Assembly: GCF_047948215.1 (NCBI RefSeq)
Contig: NC_134463.1
Coordinates: 51,404,701-51,468,700, forward strand
From: Lycorma delicatula
Taxonomy: Eukaryota; Arthropoda; Insecta; Hemiptera; Fulgoridae
Reading direction: 5' to 3'
DNA: 64,000 nucleotides
Shown piece by piece: positions 55,875 to 64,000 of this stretch. The position numbers were made by a program, and so were the translations under genes. How positions within the stretch are numbered: position 1 is the first letter of the stretch; every line of letters begins with the position of its first letter. A model generated the notes under the pieces. The model saw only the letters and a list, made by a program, of their open reading frames with translations. It was not told where the DNA came from and made no database searches.

Positions 55875-58725
55875 TTTACTCGTACTAAAGCTAAATTTTC
55901 TACGACCACAATATAAAAATTCAAAATTATCATTTTCTTGTTTTTAATTTTGTTCAAAATTTAACGCCATCAAAGGTTCATGTAGATATAACAATTTTCG
56001 AAGAATTTATGGTGAACCAGTTTGGTAATATTAATTAAAATACAGACCAACACATGTAAACACGTTTACACATTTTCCGAACTCTTACATCTTTATGTTT
56101 TCTGTTTGTTTGTTTTTTAAGGAAGGGAGGGAGAATTGTCATAACGTTTCAACACCCTCCAATAAGGAAAGTATTGAAACGTTAACATTTGGCCGATTGC
56201 TATACTTTCTCTTCATAGTTATGTTGAAACGTATAATCAGAAATGTAAACATTATGAAAGTTAATAAAAAATACTATACACCTTTCGTACAAATAAACGA
56301 ACGTTTATTTGCTGCAAAAACAGAAACGTACATAACATGTATCCATATTTTCTATATTTCAATTCAAATATAATTATCAGTGTTTTATTCTGCCTGATTT
56401 ATTTATGGAAATAAGTGGTATAGTTATTGTTAATTTCTAATATCTGCTATGAAAATGAATGTACGTAGATGAATGTTAAACTCCTGCCATAATTGTAATA
56501 GTTGTAAGAGAAAATTAGAAATTTCAAATTTAAATTACAGTTAATTTCAAGAACAACAAGGATCTCAAGCTAGACTTAATAAATAAAATGCGGAGGAATG
56601 TGGTTTCTCTTTGTCTTCATTCATTCAAATCATTTAGTTATCTCGTACCGTACCAACATAAGCTCATTGAAATTTAACTGTAATCAGTCCTTCACAATTA
56701 CATTATCTCTTTTATAAGGTACTCTAAAACACCTTTAGTCATAACTGTAAGGTTATGACTGCAGCTACAATAATTTAAATGTTAATTTTCATTCCGTTTA
56801 CGTAGGAGTGACTACTGAAAACCAATCTCTGTTAAAGAGAATGACAGAGTTTTTTTACTTCAAATGTTTTATGTGCATCCTAACTTAAAATAAACTAGAC
56901 GAATAAATAATGTAAATAATTTATATGATCCTTATTGTTGTGAAACGATGCATATTTTAATTTAACAGAAATAACCAACATATTTATTTGTAAAATTAAC
57001 AACTATATCAAAACATCAGTCGGAGAGATAAAATAAATTATAAATAAATAAATGTTCAATACCAATTTATATTATGAAAAGAACAACGGTTTTTAATGAT
57101 ACTGCGTTACATTCAGTAAACAAAATATAGGGTAACACATTTGTTATTTCCAATTTGCTTTTGTTGAAATATGTTTTTGTTTTCAGGTCGCTAGTGTTGT
57201 TTAAAAAAGACTATCGCAATCATTAACATTATATGAAAACAGTTAAGTACTGTTATTTTTTATCTGTTAGAATTTAGATACTGTATGTATATGCTCGTTT
57301 TTTATATTTATATTCATAGTGAGGGAGAGAGAAAAATTACTTGCATTTACACTGTGTAGTGTCATCCTTTTAAATTTTTGCTAAAGCAAAAGAAATAATT
57401 AATTTAAGTTATTGAAAATTTTTTTTATATTTAAAATTTAGGCGGAGTACATTCGAAATATATGAATGAATTTTATCGGATGATTATGATCATACGGAAG
57501 ATTATGAGATACAATAGTCTGTAAAGAAATTAGTGAGGTAGCAAAGGATCTAGTTTTACTTTGTAGTTTTCAGGGTTGATTACTAAGTAGACCACTTAGT
57601 TATGAAATGGGCTTATATGAAACGTAGTTGCCACTAAGATTTATGTAATATTTCCTTCATACCCCTCCACATTTATATTGCTGTAAATTAAAAGTGTATG
57701 TTTTCCCGATGTTGCACCCAGTTGCACCCAGCTGCACCAGTTGGTAGCGGTGGCTTTATGATCAATGTCTATGAGGAAGTTCGATCTCTCCCAACAAAAT
57801 ACTGTTAATCCCTGAAAAATTTAAGTACATATTTTTTCTTGTGTACGTTAAATCTGTTTAACTAGTGAAAAGCAACTCCTTACAGCCCAATTCGATGGGA
57901 TATGTGTGAAATATAAATGTGGTGTCTGAAAAATATGTGATTAAATTATTTTTCATGAATCTGTTATAGGTATTAAGTATTTTAAATTAAATTTTAATTT
58001 TATTTCCCTCTTAACCAAAGTCATGTTGTTTTAGGGTACAAAAATTATCACTTTTTATGAATTATTCGTTACAATTAGAAGTTATTTAATAACATATAAA
58101 TGCAAGTTCATAACGGATGCTTCGATTTAAAAATTTAATAAATTTTACCTTTTTATCTTGACTTTTTTTTAGTGGCTGTTTAAAGTTGATATTTAAAACT
58201 TTACCGAAAAAACTAAACTTTTCATGGCTACGTAAACCTTTTCCACACCTTTTATAATCCACACATCTTTAAAGATCTATTAAATTAAGGATGATAGAGA
58301 TGTGTTATTGTATTTAAAAAAAAGAAAATAATAATTTCTCCAGCGTTTTAATTTTATTTTTTGTATTTCTTTTAGAAATTCAAAAAATTAATATAAGTCA
58401 CTATTTGTGGCACAAAATGATAAGTTATTATATTTTTAGGTTTTATTTTTTTAAATTATGCATTAATTTGAAGTACTGGGTTGGAATACGAGTCAGAATT
58501 ATCATTTTTCACACGTTATGAATATAATTTATCCTTCTACAAGAATTGTAATTGGAAGATTGCCTGTAGTTGATTGTAAAAAGGATTCAAATAAGTATTT
58601 GTACTAGATGACATACAAATTATGATAAATATTTATTTATTTTTTGTTTGTTCGGACTATTAAAGATCACGTTCGCATAATTGTTTGAAACTTCTTTTGT
58701 TTTCCCAATATTTTTGTTCATTTCC
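55875..58725. other. AT-rich stretch, nothing recognised
   Basis: Includes a stem-loop (56141-56154 with 56171-56185: ATAACGTTTCAACAC / GTATTGAAACGTTA) in a 92-codon ORF without motif (56095-56373), and a small tandem GTTGCACCCA / GTTGCACCCA / GCTGCACCA (57712-57740). No exon recognised. Confidence 0.4.
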
Positions 58726-58729
58726 CATC

Positions 58730-59300
58730 TAGCGCTATAGCAGAGCTTTAGCTGCAGAAGGGAAAGTATGGTAATCGCTCCAATTTGGGTATTTGCGGTA
58801 TGCACTGGTTGTTGACGTTTTGACAGCTAAAGAACCTAAAAAAATGGATGGAAATTTTCCTTATGTACGCGTGCGCGAGCACGTGTGTGTTCGGTGACGC
58901 ACTATAAATCATCTTATATCTCCAGAACTACAGGACCGATTTTGACCAAACTTGTTCAGATTACTTTTATATATGGGGCATTGATGCTATTAAATTTTTA
59001 ATTTAAAAGGTCAAGGTGTGGCTGTAGAGCAAGGTCATCTTCAGTAGCTCAAGTTTTCGCGTAATTAAAGTCTTATTTTTCTTAGGGACATTAACATTAA
59101 CAATTAGAAAATAATAATATATTTGCAAAAAAAAAATTGTGAAATCACACCTACACCACACAAAATGTTCTAAAGTAGTGGCTAAATGGGTATACGGTGT
59201 CAACAGTACCACCTGTTACCACAAGGAGCGCACAAGTGTATTACTGACGTACTAAATTAAGTTGTGTGTGTTTGCATGTGAAAGTCCTAAAACCGTGTTG
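58730..59300 (+). repeat. Probable interspersed repeat, unclassified
   Basis: A less AT-rich block with an alternating purine-pyrimidine patch (ACGCGTGCGCGAGCACGTGT, 58867-58886) and ATCTCCAGAACTACAGGACC-GATTTTGACC (58917-58946), a core seen in several repeats of this window. Ends before a SINE. Only one copy is in the window, so repeat status is inferred from the core motif. Confidence 0.35.
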
Positions 59301-59330
59301 GCTATTTTATTTTTTATTTTTTTCTGTTTA

Positions 59331-59495
59331 GCTTTCGAAACCACAGTAAGGTATTACTTCAGAGGATGATATGTATGAATGTAAATTAATTCTTGTACAG
59401 CTTCAGGTCGACCATACATGAAATGTCTGGTTAATCGACACCCAACCACCAAACAGCGGTATCCATGATCTAGTATTCAAACCCGAGCTATTTGA
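59331..59495 (-). repeat. SINE-1, copy 5, 5'-truncated
   Basis: Minus sense: GAATACTAGATCATGGATAC, the CCACCAAACAGCGGT region on plus, GGTTGGGTGTCGATTAACCA, and the 3' domain CATCCTCTGAAGTAATACCT ... GAAAGCTAAACAGAAAAAAA. The tRNA-like head is missing. Confidence 0.8.
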
Positions 59496-59499
59496 ATCT

Positions 59500-60880
59500 G
59501 TTATTTTTCTTTATCGGTCCAGTTTCTTCCCTGGAGACTTAAAATATTTTATTAATTTTCTAAATTGTTCTCTATTTAAAACAGCTTTCTCTAAAGACTT
59601 TTAAAGTTTTGAGATCGTTTTCTACGTCTTTAAACCAGCTAGTTTTAATAGTTTTACTGTTATAAAAGTTAAATATTTGTTTTATCTGTTTTCGTTCATT
59701 CCGTATAAATGCCAATAAAATTGTAACCTTCTTCTCGGGATGGTGTCTTTTATTTTTTATTTTTCACTTTTTAATTTAAAAATTCCGTCGGTAATCTGGT
59801 CCATGTATGTTACTTATTTTCTATTTTAAAGTCTTTATCCGAAAAATCTTACAAACAGTCAGCGTCATATAATGCCTCCAGAAGAATAAACCTTTTGTAA
59901 TGTCGGAGTTTAGCATTATGCGAAAGCGATTTTTTTATTTATTAGAAATTTTAGGTTTTGTAGTTGATCTTTTTTTGTGGTTGGAGAACCATTATGTTTT
60001 TTCGAAAGAAATTTGTAAGCCTATTTTTTTAGCACATTCTTTTAATTTCTGGACTTAATTGCTAGAGACTAACTCCACTGGAACATAATAATTTTAATTA
60101 TTAACATAATAATTCACTTGAAGTACGTGCTAGAATTTACAACCACTCAATTACGGACTTGAAAATGAACAAAGCGATGATGCCTGGGGAATTACGCAAA
60201 GAGAAACAATTACATCTAATGGTTTCTCGATATATTTTAAAGATAGATTATAATTTATAAAATTTAAAAAAATAATCCAAACAAAGTATTTTAAATTTAA
60301 TATTTAATTTTTAAATTGTATTTTATTTTATTTAAATGTCATATTTTTTATTCATTGTAAATATTATAAAACTGTAATAAAATATTGAATATCTACTACA
60401 GATTTATATTAAGATTTCTTTTTTTTAAATTTATACAGAAAATTTATTTCAGGGGAAATTTGTTTATGCATTAAAGCTTTAAAAACAGTATTTACTTTCT
60501 TTTTTGTTACGAACAGTTTATATATCATGACAAAAAAGGGACATGTTATAAATTTGCAACCTTTTCAATTTTATACGAGTATATATTAACAAATAAAATA
60601 AAATCAACAAAAAAGTAATTGTAATTCTGGAAAAGTAATTTTCTTTTTTTTTTACTGGTTTTAGACACTTATTTTTGTTGAAAAGGTCCAAATTCAAAAA
60701 AACATTTTGTTGTATATTTTAAAATTAAATATTTTATAGAGTATACAGAAATATAGATTAGTTTACAAACTGTTATATATTAATGTAAATGATTCATAAT
60801 TTCTAAAAGAATGTGATTGTTGTGTTTTTTTACTAAAGTTTATTACACGACTGTTCAAGAAGAAGTGTAATATACTTAGG
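59500..60880. other. AT-rich stretch, nothing recognised
   Basis: No gene, RNA or repeat copy identified. Confidence 0.45.
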
Positions 60881-60884
60881 GTGT

Positions 60885-61560
60885 ATGTCTGTTCCACTAT
60901 AGCCCCCTCAACGGTTGAACTGATTTACCGGGAGTGTCATAGGCTATATAAATATATATACTTGTAGTAGTGGAAGTTTGCCGGTTCAAGCACTTTGCAT
61001 GGACATGCGCTTGGAGGCCGTGGAAGTAAGGTGACTTCGCCGACATCATGAATCCGATGGAGTTTGCACAACGAAGCTGCAGTATCTGTAGGGGACAGCC
61101 GTATCCGGGAGGGGTGGGTGGCTTCGGCGTCCCACCTCCTCTCGGCATTCTGGAATTAAGGCATACTTGAATAGTTGCTTTTATATTAGAGGGACAGGCA
61201 GATGCGAAAAATTGTGAAGACATGCAACGTTTGAAATATGTAAAACAATTTGTTAGGGATGTAGGATGTAGAGAGTATACCGAAATGGAACGACTGGTAC
61301 TAGTTCGGGAATCTTAGAGAGCTGCATTAAACCAGTCAAATAACTGAAGAAAAAAAAAATTAAATAAATCTAAAAACGTTCTGTTTAATAATAATGGGCT
61401 TCCTGTGAGAACTGCGGTTGAGGACAGAGTGGTGAGGGGATGCAAGCACTTCGTGCGGGCAAGACCAATCATTAAATCAACTGGTAACAAAAGGGCTGCC
61501 CCTGGGACGCTGTTTTGGGAGGTGCAATCCGGGCTCTTATAATATTTATGTAAACAATCG
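60885..61560 (+). repeat. GC-rich repeat-like block interrupted by a LINE
   Basis: 60885-61150 (CCCCCTCAACGGTTGAACTG ... GGACAGCCGTATCCGGGAGG) and 61385-61560 (GGTGAGGGGATGCAAGCACT ... AGGTGCAATCCGGGCTC) are both far less AT-rich than the surroundings and flank the LINE fragment at 61156-61365. They look like two halves of one interrupted repeat, but no second copy is here to prove it. A 108-codon minus ORF (60897-61223) has a PRGGGTPKPPTPPGYG stretch caused by the G-rich strand and crosses the LINE boundary; not a gene. Confidence 0.35.
61156..61365 (+). pseudogene. Second copy of the 23-kb LINE, 3' end only
   Basis: Aligns with 23520-23727: ATTAAGGCATACTTGAATAG (CTAAGGCATCCTGGAATAG), AAAATTGTG, TGAAATATGTAAAACAATTT, GTTAGGGATGTAGGATGTAG, AACCAGTCAAATAACTGAAG and a poly(A) tail. 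It codes for the end of the endonuclease/RT protein but has stops and frameshifts. Truncated at 5', about 210 bases. Confidence 0.85.
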
Positions 61561-61839
61561 TCCGATTTTCAAAATTCAAACGGGGTATTTAATTCAAACG
61601 TAGGTTGAAGGCTAACCTTTACATGCATCAGATGCACTCTCGGGGTTTTAACTAATTTATTGCTATTTCACCCCAGATTTCTAAAACGTATTGCAGATGC
61701 TGTTCTTGGATTTATTGTATTGGTTTATTCAGGTCAACATTTATAAGAAATCAGTAATTCTTTTCCTTAATTAACGTCCTAAAAATTTCAGTATGAACTC
61801 ATTTCACCGAGGTAGCTAAAATTTCAGTAAAATCTTTCA

Positions 61840-61970
61840 CTAGCCGTATAACTCGCAAACGAAGCATTTTTGAACATTTGTTTATATGAAATTTTTCTAT
61901 TATTTTCACGAGTAGAATAGGTTATGAGAGCCCCGGAAGAACTTCGTGATACACTTTCTAAACCGTATCA
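61840..61970 (+). repeat. Short interspersed repeat, second copy of 95-204
   Basis: Has CGTATAACTCGCAAACGAAG, then the GTTTATATGAA, TATTTTCACGAGTAGAATAG and GGAAGAACTTCGTGATACAC blocks also traceable at 95-204. No coding potential. Confidence 0.4.
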
Positions 61971-61974
61971 AATA

Positions 61975-63015
61975 ATTATTAACAAATTAATATTTTAATC
62001 CACCAGATAGTACAATAAAATGTAAAAACACACCTATCTGTCTGTAGCGATTTTAGAGCTTTAACTTCATCATCAGTAGATAAATTTTTATAAAACACAC
62101 AAAATTATGAATTAAAATATATAGTTAAAATTTTAAAATCTTTAATATGTTTATAATATTGTCATATTTCAAATTTAATATATCCATCATGGTGAGATAA
62201 AGAATACTTTATCTAAATGATAAGATACAGATAGTAAGATCAAGACCATGGTAGATGTGGAAAGTTTGAACTATGACAATGCTCTTTTCTTGAAAAGTTT
62301 TAATCCTATTTTACTTTATTCTAAGGTTAAATCTATTAGAAGTAAATCTTCTTGACAGCTAGCTTGACAGTCTATAGATTTTTCAATTTGTCCTAGTTGT
62401 ATATATTTATTGACACTATATTCTCCTTCAAGCTTCTTCTATTCTGTTATAACTTTCTTTAAATCACAAAAGAAATGGAGATACTCCATTTCCTTGTCTA
62501 ACATCATTTACAATAAATTATGAAAGGTTTAGAAAGATTTCCTATGTAGCTGTTGTATTTTTTCGTTTTTATCTAATTAATTACATTGTTTCATTATCTT
62601 TCCTAATTGATTTTTTATAATTGTATATAATTTTTTTTATTATACCCTGGATATGTAATAATTATACGATTTTTTTTTTATTTTAAATTGTATGAATTTC
62701 TTTAACTTTAATGTTTGGTGAAATAAAAATCTATAATCTTAATTATAAATCTTATAAGGAATTTTAGAATAAAAGTTCTTTTATAATTTATACCTCATAT
62801 TTTAAATAGTTTGAATTTGATTATTTTTATTTGCGTATCCTTTTGATAACACACGAAATTTTCCACGACCTTTGTAAATTAGAACTAGTAATTTTTTTTT
62901 TTTTAAATAGTGGCATGAAACACTAAAATACAATGCAATCATTTTATCATGCATATCATAATATTATACACTACAATTCCGCTATGGACTGTAATTAAGA
63001 AACAATCACATTTGA
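61975..63015. other. AT-rich stretch, nothing recognised
   Basis: No gene or repeat copy identified. Confidence 0.45.
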
Positions 63016-63019
63016 TTTG

Positions 63020-63830
63020 ATTATGGAATGCAGTTAAGCGTAACTGGTAATGTCACACGGCAACTGCTGGAAATGTCTACCATTTTCTTGGAGGCAGGTC
63101 CGAACCATTCAAACCGTTTTTTCGACATCCTTCGTAGGACATCAAGGCTAATGGAATTCATCTCTGCAGTAATGGCTTGCTCCAGGTCTTATAAAGTACG
63201 TGGTTTGCTAGATATAAACTTCCTTTCCAAAAACCCCAGTGAAAGAAGTTTGGTAACGATAAGTCAGGGGAACGAGGGGACCAGAGACCTTTTGAGATCA
63301 TGACATTACCAAACATTTATTCCAAAAATTCCATGGTATTTTTGGATGAGTTACACGTTGCCCCGTCTTCTTACAGGTAACAATAATATTCATCCGGCTG
63401 AAGAAGAGCTACAAATTGCATAATTATATCCTTCCATCCCGGACTTTCAAGGTTTGAAATCGTAAAAAAAGAAATCGGACTCATTATTCGTCGTCGGAAA
63501 ATCGCACACCAAACCTACCTTTTGCGAGTACAGCGGCGATTCATGTAAGATGTGTTGACCAATATGAATTCTTCTGACTACTGTTGTAACCGCAAACGTG
63601 AAAATACGCCTCATTACTAAAAACACATTATCCAATATGATATCCCATTTCTTTCTATCTGGTTGATACACCACTGGCAGTTCCTTATTCTTTTAAAGTG
63701 TCTGGGGGTTTCAGTTCCTATACGGAATGTATTCGGTAGACCTAATTTCTTTGTGGTCTTTTGGGCATTCCCTGTCTGCGATGATAATTTACGCAAACTT
63801 TTCCTTTGGAAACTAATTCATCTGCGTGAT
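63020..63830 (-). pseudogene. IS630/Tc1-like transposase relic
   Basis: Minus-strand frames give, in family order: KLSSQTGNAQKTTKKLGLPN (helix-turn-helix region, about 63745-63805); VFSNEAYFHVCGY (about 63570-63620), equal to the FSDEAHFHL block; SPDLSLPNFFHWGFL (about 63245-63290), equal to the RSPDLTPLDFFLWG block; and a C-terminal LDVLRRMSKKRFEWFGPASK near 63090-63150, which corresponds to the LRRV-x-x-x-x-x-RL-x-x-C end. The first catalytic Asp is replaced by Asn and frames are broken, so it is inactive. The 5' end of the element may extend past the window. The plus ORFs at 63028 and 63663 and the 63447 minus ORF are partial or shadow frames. Confidence 0.75.
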
Positions 63831-64000
63831 AAAATGATTACCTGTACAATTTTACTTCTTTATTTTCATATGTTTTATAAAGAAAACGCTAAGTGGAATG
63901 AATGTTTCCATTTACCCACAAATCTTAGAATAAAATTTATGTAACGTAAATATACATAACCTGAATTTACCGTTCGGAGTTTTTATTAATAGTATTTGAA

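Noticed and set aside
56095..56373. 92-codon plus ORF
   Set aside because: No motif, AT-biased composition; contains only a small chance stem-loop.
60897..61223. 108-codon minus ORF with a Pro/Gly-rich stretch
   Set aside because: Antisense to a GC-rich repeat and crosses into the LINE fragment on the other strand.
63028..63303. 91-codon plus ORF
   Set aside because: Antisense to the Tc1-like transposase blocks, which read on the minus strand.

Overview
The window is animal nuclear DNA, almost certainly from an insect. It is strongly AT-rich by eye, full of microsatellites, and nearly gene-free. The only host coding sequence I can support is one exon on the minus strand (49000-49257). It encodes the seventh transmembrane segment and C-terminal tail of a rhodopsin-family neuropeptide receptor, most like the insect allatostatin-A (galanin-like) receptor. 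Its upstream exons lie at higher coordinates or outside the window. The types of decayed transposon present suit a hemipteran with a large, repeat-rich genome; the order is an inference.

Everything else I can identify is mobile-element debris. LINE fragments: a Jockey-type C-terminus (4830-5080, -), a LINE C-terminus plus 3' UTR (6123-6890, -), an R1/TRAS-like gag fragment (9833-10625, +), two copies of one endonuclease/reverse-transcriptase LINE (22996-23727 and 61156-61365, +), a possible RT shred (25113-25277, +) and an RNase-H-type LINE tail (39290-40112, -). DNA transposons: two mariner relics (20655-21715, -; 31713-32425, +) and two IS630/Tc1-like relics (21772-22932 with both inverted repeats, and 63020-63830, both -). 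Two tRNA-derived SINE families have nine copies or fragments between them. Two further interspersed repeats, here called REP-A (about 0.65-0.7 kb) and REP-B (about 0.5-0.8 kb), recur five and four times.

Layout: 1-8 kb, SINE tail, REP-A and LINE tails; 8.9-10.8 kb, a long inverted repeat enclosing a GC-rich gag fragment; 14-23.7 kb, REP-A, SINE and a cluster of two DNA transposons plus a LINE; 27-42 kb, SINEs, REP-B and a mariner; 44.7-48 kb, an inverted-repeat element, a long GA tract and a REP-B dimer; 49-51.5 kb, the receptor exon, a GC-richer island and a foldback element with long arms; 53-55.4 kb, nested REP-A containing a relic of a lysine/glutamate-rich transposon protein; 58.7-64 kb, more SINE, LINE and Tc1-like remnants.

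No convincing new biological system was found. The most informative structures are two SINE families with different tRNA-like heads and a common 3' domain, the two long inverted-repeat elements (8.9-10.8 kb and 50.8-51.5 kb), the nested insertion at 54.2-55.3 kb, and the receptor exon, whose stop codon lies nine bases before a consensus splice donor. Coordinates of repeats are read by eye and may be off by several bases; family names for fragments are homology recalled from protein motifs, not search results.
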